From the NCBI RefSeq assembly GCF_036227605.1, contig NZ_CP109487.1:9101001-9165000 (forward strand): DNA of 64,000 nt. Reading direction: 5' to 3'. Source of the stretch: Streptomyces sp. NBC_01439. Lineage in GTDB: Bacteria > Actinomycetota > Actinomycetes > Streptomycetales > Streptomycetaceae. Shown here piece by piece: positions 50,907 to 60,318 of the stretch; the first letter of the stretch is position 1, and every line of letters starts with the position of its first letter. The position numbers and the translations under genes are program-made. Under the pieces are notes generated by a model. It was not told where the DNA came from. It did not search any database and saw only the letters and a list, made by a program, of their open reading frames with translations.

Positions 50907-51479
50907 TCAGGCGGCTCGGTTGCGTGCTTCGTCGTGCTGGCGTGCGGTGCGCAGGGCGTGGCCCCACCACAGCAGGTCGTCGAGGAGGAGGTTCGCGGCC
51001 CGTGCGGCGGCATCGGAGTCGTGGGGTGCTCCGGTTTCGTCGAAGGGGAACCGGTGGAAGCTGACGGTTTCGCGGAGCGTCGTGGCGTGGAGTTCGGCGA
51101 AGACGGGGCGGAGTTGCTCGACGGCGCGCAGGCCGCCGGAGAGGCCGCCGTAGGAAATGAAACCGACTGGTTTGCGCCGCCAGATCTGCCCGGCGATGTC
51201 GATGGCCTGCTTCAGGGAGGCGGGGAAGGAGTGGTTGTACTCGGGGGTGAGGACCACGTAGGCGTCCGCCAGGGTGAGGCGTTCGACGAACGCGTGGCCG
51301 TGGGGCGTGAGGTCGGGGGTCCAGTGTGCCGGGAGGTCGGCGTCCGCGAGGTCGGCGACGGTGAGTTCGACCTCGGTGCGGGCGGCCGCGATGGTTTCGA
51401 ACCAGCGGGCGACGGTGGGGCCGAACCGGCCTTCCCGGGTGCTGCCGACGACGAGTGCGATGCGTAGCGGAGTGGTCAT
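50907..51479 (-). CDS. NADPH-dependent FMN reductase family protein
   Basis: A 190-residue flavodoxin-like oxidoreductase. The FMN phosphate loop is VVGSTREGRFGPTVARWF at the N-terminus. The dimer/flavin contact segment is VVLTPEYNHSFPASLKQAID near residue 78, and GFISYGGLSGGLRAVEQL near residue 106 completes the site. It probably reduces quinones, azo compounds or free FMN with NADPH. The C-terminal tail is charged. It stands alone on the minus strand, 125 bp downstream of the kinase gene. Confidence 0.9.
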   Translation of the reverse strand: MTTPLRIALVVGSTREGRFGPTVARWFETIAAARTEVELTVADLADADLPAHWTPDLTPHGHAFVERLTLADAYVVLTPEYNHSFPASLKQAIDIAGQIWRRKPVGFISYGGLSGGLRAVEQLRPVFAELHATTLRETVSFHRFPFDETGAPHDSDAAARAANLLLDDLLWWGHALRTARQHDEARNRAA

Positions 51480-51603
51480 GGCCCCATGTGTAGAACATCA
51501 AGTCCGGTTGAGGTCAAAGGGCTGACGGTCGAAGGGCTGACGGGCCAAGGCGGGAGGCGACCCGTCGCCCGCGCCTCGCGGACCACGGGCCGCGGGCCGC
51601 GGG

Positions 51604-53256
51604 TCATGGGCGGCGGGCCAGCGCCGCGGGAGCACCCGCCGACTGTGCACCCTCCGATTCCAGTGTGAGGCGGTCGGGGTTCGTCATCGTCAGCACGTAC
51701 AGGTTGCCCCGCGGGCACTCGAGGAGCGCCGCACGGTCCGTGGGATGGCTGGTTGCCGCTTCGAACACCGCGCTGTTCCCGCGGACCTGCTTCAGCCGCA
51801 AGGCCTCGGTGCATCCCAGGTTCTGCCCGGTGGTGACCTCCTTGAGGTCACTGACCTGCCGGCCCACCAGCTCGCCCACCGCTCCGCCGTTCAGTGTGAC
51901 GGTGACCGAGAACTCACCCGTGCGCGCCCGGGACACACCGTCCGCGTCGGGTGTTCCGGGTCCGGCACCCGACCACGTACCGGCCCACGCGGCCGGCAAC
52001 GCCCCCGCCGGACCCGTTGCTGGCGCGGGTGAGGACGCCTCGGGGGTGGGGGCCCGCCCGCTCCCGTCGCTGCCGTCGCGGTGCCCGGGGAGCCACACCG
52101 CGAGTGCGACGGCTGCGGCGACGGCGGTGGCACCGGCGGCCGCACCGGCGCCCCGCGAACGCAGGACCGCTCGCCCCGGCCCGAGCCTCGGGGGTACGGG
52201 GGAGTGCGGCGGAGTCCCGGCACCGGCGAGCGCCCCCGGCAACGCCGAAGGTAGCGGCGGCGTCGGCGGGGGTGAGAGCGGTGCGGGCACGGATGCGGGG
52301 AGGTGGCCGTCCGCACCGGGCGCATGGGGGGTGTTGGTCGGAGACGGCGGGAGGGTGAGGAGACGGCGGAGCTCGGTCTCCCGCCGCCCGGTCTCGGCGG
52401 CCAGGGCCCGGGGCGTGGCGGGTCCCCACCCTTGCGTCGTGCCGCCAGCGGCCAGCCGTGCCGCTACGTCCTCGGCGAGGGGACGTTGGTGCGGGTCCTT
52501 GGCCAGGCACTCCCTCACCAGCGCCCGTAGCGGCTGCGGCACACCGTCGAGGTGCGGTTCGTCGTGCACGATCCGGTACAGCAGTGCCGGCAGGTCCAGT
52601 TCCTCGCCGTCCGCCAGGAAGGGGCTGCGGCCGGTCGCCGCGTACACGAGCACCGCGGCCAGGGAGAACACGTCGGCCGCGGCCCCGGCCACCGCGCCGG
52701 TGGCCTGTTCCGGCGCCAGGAATCCGGGTGTGCCGATGACCGTGCCGGTGCGGGTGTGCCGCGGGTCGCGGACCGTGCGGGCGATACCGAAATCGATCAG
52801 GAAGGGCCGCTCAGTGCCCAGCAGTACGTTCGCCGGTTTGATGTCGCGGTGGACGACACCTGCCGTCCGTACGCTGACGAGCGCCGCCGACAGTTCCTGT
52901 CCCAGCTGCTGGACGGCCGAGGCCGGCAGCGGCCCCCATCCGCGTACCCAGTCACCCAGCGACGGCGCGGGCACGTACTCGGTCGCCAGCCACTGCGGGG
53001 AGGCCCCCGGCGCGCTGAAATCGACCACCGATACCGTCCACGGGCTACGAACTCGGTCGCTGGTGCGTATCTCCCGGTCGAAGCGGTGTGCGAAGTCCGC
53101 TTCCAGGCTCAGCTCGCGGTGCACGGTCTTCAGGGCGAGCGCCCGCCCGGACAGCGTCCGTGCCAGGAACACCTCGCCCATGCCGCCCGATCCGAGCCGT
53201 GCCAGCAGACGGTACCCACCGATCTCCAGCGGGTCACCGGGCCGCAAAGACTCCAT
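51604..53256 (-). CDS. Membrane-bound Ser/Thr protein kinase (PknB-type)
   Basis: A 550-residue eukaryotic-like kinase. Residues 12-270 are the kinase domain: GSGGMGEVF (22-30), ATP-binding Lys43, catalytic HRDIKPANVLL and metal-binding DFGIAR, followed by GTPGFLAPEQA. A proline/alanine-rich juxtamembrane linker (300-375) precedes one membrane segment (AAAGATAVAAAVALAVWL, about residue 385). The extracellular part of about 140 residues has the opening AWAGTWSGAGPG and FSVTVTLNGGAVGELVG, with two Cys, and is not a PASTA domain; it resembles small beta-rich sensor domains of other Streptomyces kinases. ATG 53256 has GGGGGAAG upstream. Confidence 0.92.
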   Translation of the reverse strand: MESLRPGDPLEIGGYRLLARLGSGGMGEVFLARTLSGRALALKTVHRELSLEADFAHRFDREIRTSDRVRSPWTVSVVDFSAPGASPQWLATEYVPAPSLGDWVRGWGPLPASAVQQLGQELSAALVSVRTAGVVHRDIKPANVLLGTERPFLIDFGIARTVRDPRHTRTGTVIGTPGFLAPEQATGAVAGAAADVFSLAAVLVYAATGRSPFLADGEELDLPALLYRIVHDEPHLDGVPQPLRALVRECLAKDPHQRPLAEDVAARLAAGGTTQGWGPATPRALAAETGRRETELRRLLTLPPSPTNTPHAPGADGHLPASVPAPLSPPPTPPLPSALPGALAGAGTPPHSPVPPRLGPGRAVLRSRGAGAAAGATAVAAAVALAVWLPGHRDGSDGSGRAPTPEASSPAPATGPAGALPAAWAGTWSGAGPGTPDADGVSRARTGEFSVTVTLNGGAVGELVGRQVSDLKEVTTGQNLGCTEALRLKQVRGNSAVFEAATSHPTDRAALLECPRGNLYVLTMTNPDRLTLESEGAQSAGAPAALARRP

Positions 53257-53864
53257 CACTTCCCCCTGTCCCCACGGCCGCTGCCGGTCCGCGCCGCGCG
53301 CGGCCCGGGTGCCGGGCCGCCGTGATGGACCCTAGAGGACGAGCCCTCGCCCCGCCCGCTCAGGGGGAGCAGGGCAGGAGCCCGCCGCCGTCATGCCCCC
53401 GGACGAGCAGGTAGTGCACAGGAGAGGCTCCTGCCGCGATCCTTCGGTTTCCGCCGCACGGTCATCGCGGTGTGGCCGGATGGTCACGGTCGACCGGCCG
53501 ACGGGCGGGGTTCTCGGCGCCGAAACCGGTCGTGACCGGGACCGCGTGCCACCTCGGCGTGGTGGGGCGGCTCAGCGGAGTGGGGATCCGCGGCCCGGCT
53601 GCTGCGATGGGAGAGCCGCTGGTACGGACCTCGCGTGGGTCGGGGCAGGGCGCGGGGGAAGTGCGTGCGGCAGGCCGAAGGGTCAGGCGGCCCAGCGTTG
53701 TCGGGCCTGATGTTGATGTCGGTGCAGGCGTTCGCGGTGGAGAAGAGCCGGCCGGCCGGAGGGCTCGTGTCTCCGGCGGGCTTGGAGCAGCTGGTCGAGG
53801 AGTCGAATCGGTCTCGCCCTCGGGACCCTTCGCCCGTGCCCGTTACCGGCTCGGGTGGGGGTTC
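53257..53864. other. Intergenic region upstream of the kinase
   Basis: No gene is firmly supported. One plus-strand frame (from about 53710) reads MLMSVQAFAVEKSRPAGG and runs on into the antisense of the DUF4097 gene; I regard it as chance. The kinase promoter should be in the left part. Confidence 0.35.
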
Positions 53865-54539
53865 TCAGTTGCTGCGGGCGGTGATGTCGCCGTAGGAGGT
53901 GGTGGCGCGGATGGTGAGGCCGGCGTCGGCGCCGTCGGTGTTGTTGAGGGCGTTGTGGATGCGGCCGTAGGCGGTGCCGGCGTCGAGGGTGGCGGAGACC
54001 CCGCGGGCGGCGCCGATGGTGATGTCGCCCGACTGGGTGGTGAGTTCGACGGTGCCGGTCTGGGCCTCGGCGATCTGCAGGTCGCCCTTCTGGGTGGTGA
54101 TCTGTGCGGCGCCGCCCAGGCGTCCCACGGAGACGTCACCGGCCATCAGGGTGAGGTGGGCGCTCGCGGTTTCGTCGAGCTTGACCGTGCCCTGGGCGCT
54201 TTCGAAGGTGACGTCGCCGAGGCGGCCGACGCCGCGGAGTTCACCGGCCGCGGTCTTCGCCTCGATGCGGGAGCCGGCGGGCAGCTGGACGGTGATCTCG
54301 ACCGAACCCGGGTGGTTGCCGAGGACCCGGTTCTTCACCGGTGCGGCCGCGATCCGCAGCACACCGTCCCGGAACTCGGCCGTGGTCTGCTCGGCGGCCT
54401 TCACGTCACGGCCCTTGGAAGCGTCGGCCGGCAGGATCTCGACCGTGGTGTCGGCCCGGTCGGCCGCGATGAACCGGATCAGCCCGGCGGGGACGTCCAG
54501 AACGGCGGCGATCGGGGCGGCGGTGGCGAACTTCTGCAT
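53865..54539 (-). CDS. DUF4097 beta-repeat protein
   Basis: A 224-residue protein made almost entirely of short beta repeats, forming the beta-helix-like DUF4097 (putative adhesin) fold. Repeats are visible in AKTAAGELRGVGRLGDVTFESAQGTVKLDE, AGDVSVGRLGGAAQITTQKGDLQIAEAQ and TVELTTQSGDITIGAARG, each carrying the G-D/E-hydrophobic pattern. The start is MQKFATAAPIAAVLDVPAGLIRF, without a signal peptide, so it is cytoplasmic. The family often sits beside regulators or anti-sigma systems; none is adjacent here. Upstream lies AT-rich DNA with an ATTGCAAT palindrome. Confidence 0.85.
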   Translation of the reverse strand: MQKFATAAPIAAVLDVPAGLIRFIAADRADTTVEILPADASKGRDVKAAEQTTAEFRDGVLRIAAAPVKNRVLGNHPGSVEITVQLPAGSRIEAKTAAGELRGVGRLGDVTFESAQGTVKLDETASAHLTLMAGDVSVGRLGGAAQITTQKGDLQIAEAQTGTVELTTQSGDITIGAARGVSATLDAGTAYGRIHNALNNTDGADAGLTIRATTSYGDITARSN

Positions 54540-54942
54540 GGTGCTTCTCCTTCATCAGCGGCTGCGCTCCGTGCGCCCCGCGGTTTCTGATGAACGAAAA
54601 GCTACGTTGCGTTCGCAGAACTGGCAACAGATTCATTGCGCTGAATCTGCATCGCTGCAGGTCAATAGTGGGATTTCATTGCAATGGTTTCGAGCTTAAC
54701 GCAACGTGCGACATGCGGCTCGTTGCAATGGAGTGAAGGTGAACGCTCTGGCGAGGGGGTCTCGGGAGGATGTCCAGCTCGGGCCATGTGCGACGGGTTA
54801 TGGAATGGCGAACTGTCAGGATCAGCCGGTCGTAGCGGCGGCCGGGCCTGCTGGCCGCCCGGACGCACGTACGGGGCGCAGCCGGCCGATGCCAGCCGCG
54901 CCCCACCTCCGGTCCCGGTCCTTCAGGGCCGGGTCAAGTTGA
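54540..54942. other. Intergenic region with palindromic motif, upstream of DUF4097 gene
   Basis: No gene. The right half is GC-rich and the left half AT-richer, with several TTGC/GCAA words (TTGCGTTCGCA near 54608, CATTGCAATG at 54677-54686, GTTGCAATGG near 54723). These look like clustered regulator sites for the DUF4097 gene. Confidence 0.45.
54677..54686. promoter_or_regulatory. CATTGCAATG palindrome
   Basis: A perfect 10-bp palindrome about 140 bp upstream of the DUF4097 start. The same ATTGCAAT core recurs in the divergent region at 61.87 kb, suggesting a shared regulator. Confidence 0.4.
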
Positions 54943-56559
54943 CTACAGGACGGGTATCACGTCGTGTGTTTCGTCGACCTCGGGGGAGGTGCTGCGGCGG
55001 TCGAGCGGTTGTGGGGGAGTTTCGTCCGCACAGATGGTGCCTCGGGCGGGCAGCGCCAGAGTGCTGAGGTAGGCGTCGACCAGGGTGCTGATGCATGCGC
55101 TGCGGTGGTAGGCGGTGTGCCCCTCGGCGCTGAAGGTGAGTAGCCGGCCGCTGGCCAGCGTCCTGGCCAGGGTTACGGCGTCTTGGTAGGGGGTGTCTGG
55201 GTCTCCGGTCGTGCCGAGTACCAAGATCGGGGCGGCCCCCGCCGCCCGGTAGGAGCCCTCGAAACGGCTCGGGCGTTCCGTCGGCCACTGCGCGCAGGTG
55301 GGTGCGTGGTTGTGGTCGTAAGTGGGGGGCCCGAGAGCGATGGGGGGTCCCATGAGTGGGGCGGACGCGGTCTCGGCGGCGATCAGTGTGCGCAGGAGTG
55401 GCTGGCTGTTCGGATAGAGGCGGTCGGCGCACTCGACGGCCGTGTTGACGCTGAGGAAGTCGAATGATGCGGGCGAGGGAGGCGACAGGAGGAACGAGGC
55501 CTGCCGCGCTTGGGCGGATCGCAGTGCCTGCCCCAGATAGGGCCAGATTTCCTTGCCTGCGTTGATGTTGAACATGAGGCGGTAGGCAAGGGTGTAGCCG
55601 GTGGCCGGGCGCCCGCTCGTGGTGATCACCGGGTGTGCGTCCAGATCTCGTTTCAGCTGCTCGAAAGCCTGTTGTGGATGGCCCTCACCGAACCCGCAGG
55701 CCGCCGCGTTGCGCCCGCACCAGTCCAGGAACCGGCCTACCGCTGCGTCTAGGGCGGCGAATTGCTCGGCGTCGTACGCGTAGGGCATGTCCGCGTAGCG
55801 GCGCGGATCGTAGGCCCCGTCCAGGACCATGGCACGCACCCGCTCCGGGAACCGGGCGGCGTACACGGTGCCGACGTAGCTGCCGAATGAACGGCCGTAG
55901 AAGGAGAGGGTCTCCTCACCCAGGGCCTGCCGGAGCAGGTCGATGTCGCCGGCGTTGGACCCGGTGCCGATGTACGCCAGCAGGTCCCCGGAGCGTTCCT
56001 GGCAGGCGGCGGCGAAGGCGGCGCCCTGTCGCAGGGCCTCCGTGAAGGCCCCCGGCCCGGGCGCACCGCGCGCACCGTCGACGGCGGCGGCGTACTGCGC
56101 GTCGTCCCAGCACTCCACCTGCCCGCTGCGCGCCACCCCGCGCATGTCGTACCCGACGACGTCGAAAGTGTCGCGCAGGGAAGTGGGCAGCGCTTCGTAG
56201 CTGTTGCGGGCGAAGTTCACACCGGAGTTGCCGGGTCCCCCGGGATGCAGGATCAGGACGCCGGTGCGCCGCGTCGGATCGGCCGCCGCCCGGCGGGTGA
56301 CCGCGAGCGCGAGGGTGGGTCCGGCGGGCCGGCGGTAGTCCATCGGTACCCGGGCGGTCGCGCACTCGAAGCCGTCCTCCGCCCCGTCGCAAGGGCCCCA
56401 GGACAGCACCGGGACGGGCGGCGCCCCCGCCGCCCCGGTCGCCCCCGCCCCGGCCGCGGCGGGGCCGGGTGTTCCTCCCAGGAGGGCGGTCACCGTGATC
56501 AGGACCAGGGATATCCCCCAGATCACGCGCTTGCGGGGGTCGTCGGCCGAACGGGTCAT
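54943..56559 (-). CDS. Exported alpha/beta-hydrolase, tripeptidyl aminopeptidase (TAP-like) family
   Basis: A 538-residue secreted peptidase related to Streptomyces tripeptidyl aminopeptidase, which removes short peptides from protein N-termini. A signal sequence occupies residues 1-38 (RKRVIWGISLVLITVTALLGGTPGPAAAG). Oxyanion segment LHPGGPGNSGVNF is followed by VVGYDMRGVARSG. The nucleophile is in FYGRSFGSYVGTVYA, and the TAP-like C-terminal domain brings Asp (GTTGDPDTPYQDA) and His (FSAEGHTAYHRS). Conserved Cys pairs (SWGPCDGAEDGFECAT; WCGRNAAACG) should be disulfides. ATG 56559 has GAGGAG upstream. Confidence 0.9.
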   Translation of the reverse strand: MTRSADDPRKRVIWGISLVLITVTALLGGTPGPAAAGAGATGAAGAPPVPVLSWGPCDGAEDGFECATARVPMDYRRPAGPTLALAVTRRAAADPTRRTGVLILHPGGPGNSGVNFARNSYEALPTSLRDTFDVVGYDMRGVARSGQVECWDDAQYAAAVDGARGAPGPGAFTEALRQGAAFAAACQERSGDLLAYIGTGSNAGDIDLLRQALGEETLSFYGRSFGSYVGTVYAARFPERVRAMVLDGAYDPRRYADMPYAYDAEQFAALDAAVGRFLDWCGRNAAACGFGEGHPQQAFEQLKRDLDAHPVITTSGRPATGYTLAYRLMFNINAGKEIWPYLGQALRSAQARQASFLLSPPSPASFDFLSVNTAVECADRLYPNSQPLLRTLIAAETASAPLMGPPIALGPPTYDHNHAPTCAQWPTERPSRFEGSYRAAGAAPILVLGTTGDPDTPYQDAVTLARTLASGRLLTFSAEGHTAYHRSACISTLVDAYLSTLALPARGTICADETPPQPLDRRSTSPEVDETHDVIPVL

Positions 56560-57772
56560 ACGGCGCTCCTCGGTCAGGGATGCTGCGGACCGGGCGACAA
56601 CGTAGCGGCCGGCCACCGCCCCTGTCGGCCCGCCAGGAGTTGATTCCCGGCTACCGCCGGAGTTGTACGCCCCCGGCCCGCGGCGGCCGGGGGCGGCGTG
56701 CCCGGGACGGTGTGGGCCACGGTCGGGGGACGCGTCGCGTTGGTCCGTCCGATGCCGGGGCGGTACCCCGGAACGCCGGACGACGTCCGCCATCGTCCGG
56801 AGTGACCATTGCCTCATGAACGTCCCCGAGCCGCTGTTCGAGGATGACGTGGCGGCCGGGCCGAGCCGAGCCGCGCCGAGGCGTGGAGTGGCCCGTGGCC
56901 GAGCAGGTACGGGCGAGCTGGCGCGAGGGCCTTGCCAGGCAGGCGGTCCTGGACCACGTCCGTGAGTCGACGACACCGGGCGCGGCGTTCGCTGAGCGTG
57001 CCGGCCGACCGGATCGCCGCGTCCGACGATGACGGCACGCCGTGGGCCGAGCGGCCGATGCCGCCGCGGTTTGACTTCGTGCTCCGTATCCGGGAGGAGG
57101 AGGTGAAGGCAGCCCCTCCCCGTCGGCTTCGCCACCGTCGAAGTCATCGAGGCCGAGCCGTTCGATGCCTTCACCGCCCGCCCGCCTGCCCGGGCCGGGG
57201 CGGGGCGGGGCGAGAGGACGGTCCCCTCGACGGGGCGGGGTCGCCGCCCTGAGCGCGTGCGGAAAACGCGGCCACGTCCCGGACCCCGGTCCACGCCCGT
57301 CCAAGGACTTGAGCCCCCAGATGGTGGTGATCGCGTACGGCTGCTCCAGCGAAGGGGCCTCCGATCAGGGACGGATCACTATGGGCCTGTCCAGGCTTCC
57401 CGTTGCGCCGAGATCCCCTGAGACCTGCATCGATAGTCGTCATCCGTGGGGCTCGGCCGTCTGGGTGGACGGGTGGCTCTCGCAGGGGCGGTTGGCTGAG
57501 CGTGTGGAACATGCGCCTCTTCCATGTGCACCGGGCCGGCGTACCGGGCCGTGGTCGCAGGCCCGTGGCTGGATCGACCTAGTGCTCCGGCTCCGGAACC
57601 GGTCGGGCTGTGAGGTGGTGCCGGAACGGTCGGCCGATCCCCGGCGAAACGGTCGGATCCGACGAAGCCGGCAGCTGTACGGTCGTCGGATCCCCGCCCG
57701 CCCTCGATGCCTCTAGCGCGTGGGGAGCCCTCGCCAGGTGTTCGTCAGCAGTGTGGAGTCGGATCGGCCCCC
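56560..57772. other. 1.2-kb stretch without an intact gene, possibly decayed coding DNA
   Basis: Fragments read like protein but in shifting frames: MNVPEPLFEDDVA from 56817 on the plus strand, then GLARQAVLDHVRESTTPGAAF around 56930-57000 in another frame, and TPWAERPMPPRFDFVLRIREEE around 57040-57100. I cannot join them into one gene, so this may be a degraded coding region. Near 57620-57690 there are three similar words built on ACGGTCGG and GATCC. No transposase or attachment site is recognisable. Confidence 0.4.
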
Positions 57773-58960
57773 TCAGTCGGTGCGGCGGGCCGGCGGGACC
57801 GGTGCGCCGTCGAGGAGTTCCCGCACCAATGCGGCGACCTGCTCGGTCTCCAGCAGGAAGCCGTCGTGCCCGTACGGGGAGCGGATGATCCGCACCCCGT
57901 CCGCGGAAGGGATACCGGCTGCGAGTTCTTCTTGCTGAGCGAGGGGGTAAAGGCGGTCGGAGTCCACTCCGGCGACCACCGTCCGGGCCGTGACCCGGCC
58001 GAGGGCGGTGCGGATGCCGCCGCGACCCCGCCCGATGTCGTGGGTGTTCATGGCCTCGGCCAGGGCGACGTAGCTGGCCGCGTCGAACCGCCGGACGAGC
58101 TTTGAGGCCTGGTGGTCGAGGTAGGACTCGACGCGGTACCGGCCGCCGAGCCGGGGCTGCTCGCCGTCCTGGGGTAGGTGTCCGAAGCGGGCCTGGAGTT
58201 CCCCGGCCGACCGGTAGGTGATGTGTGCGATGCGGCGGGCGATGCCCAGTCCCGTGTGCGGCCCCCGTCCGGGTCCGGCGTCGTGGTAGTCGCCGCCCCG
58301 CCAGAGGGGGTCGGCACGGATCGCGTGGATCTGCGCGGTGGCCCAGGCGATCTGGTCCGCGCTCGCCGTCGCGGGGCAGGCGAGCAGCAACAGCGCGGCC
58401 AAGCGCGAGGGTTCACCGACCGCCCACTCCAGTGCCCGCATCCCGCCCATGGAGCCCCCGATGACCAGCGCCCAGCGCTCGATGCCGAGCGCGTCGGCGA
58501 GCCCGGCCTCGGCGCGTACCTGGTCGCGCTGGGTCAGACGTGGGAAGGAACCGCCCCAGGGGCGCCCGCCGGGGCCCGGGGAGGCGGGCCCGGTGCTTCC
58601 CTGGCAGCCGCCCAGGACGTTCGGCGCCACCACGAACCACCGGTCCGTGTCGAGTGCCCGGCCCGGGCCGATGAGTGCGTCCCACCAGCCCGGGGTCGGG
58701 TGACCGGGTCCGGCGGCACCCGCGACATGGCTGTCGCCGGTCAGGGCGTGCAGCACGAGCACGGCGTTCGAACGGTCGGGGGCGAGCCGCCCCCAGGTCT
58801 CGTACGCCAGTCGCACCCCCGGGAGCACCCCGCCCCCCTCCAACTCCAGCGGCCGTGAGCGTCGGTGCCACCGGCGGCGGCCGGGCGGGTCCCCCTCCCG
58901 CCACGCACCGGTGGCGGGAGGGGGGACCGTGGTGGCCGGGGCCGCCGGGACGGCGCTCAG
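57773..58960 (-). CDS. metX: Homoserine O-acetyltransferase
   Basis: A 395-residue alpha/beta-hydrolase-fold enzyme that acetylates homoserine with acetyl-CoA, the first committed step of methionine synthesis by direct sulfhydrylation. Family segments are LAYETWGRLAPDRSNAVLVLHALTGDSHVAG, APNVLGGCQGSTGP, nucleophile VIGGSMGGMRALEWA, and late Asp (VAGVDSDRLYPLAQQ) and His (SPYGHDGFLLE). The only initiation codon fitting the conserved N-terminus is CTG at 58960-58958, which overlaps the metY stop (CTGA) and has AAGGAAG upstream; no in-frame ATG or GTG lies before the conserved region except a GTG too far inside. Second gene of the metY-metX operon. Confidence 0.9.
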   Translation of the reverse strand: MSAVPAAPATTVPPPATGAWREGDPPGRRRWHRRSRPLELEGGGVLPGVRLAYETWGRLAPDRSNAVLVLHALTGDSHVAGAAGPGHPTPGWWDALIGPGRALDTDRWFVVAPNVLGGCQGSTGPASPGPGGRPWGGSFPRLTQRDQVRAEAGLADALGIERWALVIGGSMGGMRALEWAVGEPSRLAALLLLACPATASADQIAWATAQIHAIRADPLWRGGDYHDAGPGRGPHTGLGIARRIAHITYRSAGELQARFGHLPQDGEQPRLGGRYRVESYLDHQASKLVRRFDAASYVALAEAMNTHDIGRGRGGIRTALGRVTARTVVAGVDSDRLYPLAQQEELAAGIPSADGVRIIRSPYGHDGFLLETEQVAALVRELLDGAPVPPARRTD

Positions 58961-60318
58961 GACGCTTCCTTCGCGGCGCGGAACCCGGCCTCCAGGTCGG
59001 CCTTCAGGTCGGCCGGGTTCTCGATGCCGACCGACAGGCGCACCAGCCCGGGGGTGGTGCCGGTGGCGGCCAGCTGCGCCTCGTCGAGCTGGCTGTGGGT
59101 GGTGGAGGCCGGGTGGATGACGAGGCTCCGGACATCGCCGATGTTCGCGAGGTGGCTGAACAGTTCCAGCCCGTCCACGAACCGCCGGCCCGCCTCCACG
59201 CCGCCCCGTAGCTCGAACGAGAGCACGGCCCCGGCACCCCGCGGCAGGTAGCGGCGCGCCGCCTCGTACCAGCGGCTCGACGGCAGGCCGGCGTAGTGGA
59301 CCGCCGACACCTCGTCGCGCTGTTCGAGCCACTCCGCCAGGGCCCGGGCGTTCGCCGAGTGCCGCTCCAGCCGCAGGCTCAGTGTTTCCACGCCCTGGAG
59401 CAGCAGGAACGCCGAGTGCGGTGCGATGGCGGGGCCGAGGTCGCGCAGCAACTGCACGCGCAGCTTGACGGCGTACGCACCTGCTCCGAGAGCGGGCCAG
59501 TAGCGCAGTCCGTGGTAGCTGGGATCGGGTTCGGTGAAGTCGGGGAAGCGCTCGGCGTGCGCGCCGAAGTCGAAGGTACCCGCGTCGACGACCACACCGC
59601 CGATGGTGGTGCCGTGCCCGCCGAGGAACTTGGTGGCCGAGTGGACGACGACGTCCGCCCCGTGCTCGATGGGGCGCAGCAGGTACGGGGTGGGCACGGT
59701 GTTGTCGACGATGAGCGGAAGGCCCGCCGCGTGCGCGACGTCGGCCACGCCCCGGACGTCGAGGACGTTGCCGCGCGGGTTGCCGAGGGTCTCCGCGAAC
59801 AGTGCCTTGGTGTTCGGCCGTACGGCCGCCCGCCACGCGTCGAGGTCGTCGGGGTCCTCGACGAAGGACACCTCGATGCCGAACTTCGGCAGGGTGTGCC
59901 GGAACAGGTTGTACGTGCCGCCGTAGAGGGAGGCGCTGGAGACGATGTGATCGCCGGCCGAGGCGACGTTCAGGAGAGCGAGGGTCTCCGCGGCCTGCCC
60001 CGAGGCGAGGGCGACGGCGGCGACACCGCCTTCGAGGGCGGCGATGCGCTGTTCGAGGGCGTCCTGGGTCGGGTTGTGGATGCGGGTGTAGATGTTGCCG
60101 GGTTCGGCCAGGGAGAAGAGGTCGGCGGCGTGCTGGGTGTCACGGAAGACGAACGAGGTGGTCTGGTAGATCGGGACCGCGCGGGCGCCGGTCGCCGGGT
60201 CGGGGGTGGTGCCGGCGTGGAGCTGTTTGGTCTCGAACGACCAGTCCGGCGTCCCGGCTCCGGAGGGCTCGCTCTCGGGGGTGTGACCTGCGGTGACGGC
60301 ATCGATGGGCTGGGTCAT
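58957..60318 (-). CDS. metY: O-acetylhomoserine sulfhydrylase (PLP-dependent)
   Basis: A 453-residue PLP enzyme of the Cys/Met metabolism family that makes homocysteine from O-acetylhomoserine and sulfide. Visible are WSFETKQLHAGTTPDPATGARAVPIYQTTSFVF, the IYTRIHNPTQDALEQRIAALEGG substrate segment, DNTVPTPYLLRP and PLP lysine in VVVHSATKFLGGHG. The C-terminal SLVIHPASTTHSQL motif is complete. GAGGAG precedes the ATG. It is followed directly by metX. The 320-bp region before it holds a tandem repeat and an upstream leader-peptide ORF, pointing to translational or attenuation control by sulfur supply. Confidence 0.93.
   Translation of the reverse strand: MTQPIDAVTAGHTPESEPSGAGTPDWSFETKQLHAGTTPDPATGARAVPIYQTTSFVFRDTQHAADLFSLAEPGNIYTRIHNPTQDALEQRIAALEGGVAAVALASGQAAETLALLNVASAGDHIVSSASLYGGTYNLFRHTLPKFGIEVSFVEDPDDLDAWRAAVRPNTKALFAETLGNPRGNVLDVRGVADVAHAAGLPLIVDNTVPTPYLLRPIEHGADVVVHSATKFLGGHGTTIGGVVVDAGTFDFGAHAERFPDFTEPDPSYHGLRYWPALGAGAYAVKLRVQLLRDLGPAIAPHSAFLLLQGVETLSLRLERHSANARALAEWLEQRDEVSAVHYAGLPSSRWYEAARRYLPRGAGAVLSFELRGGVEAGRRFVDGLELFSHLANIGDVRSLVIHPASTTHSQLDEAQLAATGTTPGLVRLSVGIENPADLKADLEAGFRAAKEAS

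Noticed and set aside
53472..54590. 372-codon plus-strand frame rich in Gly/Val/Ala
   Set aside because: Antisense to the DUF4097 gene; its apparent repeats mirror the beta repeats of that gene.
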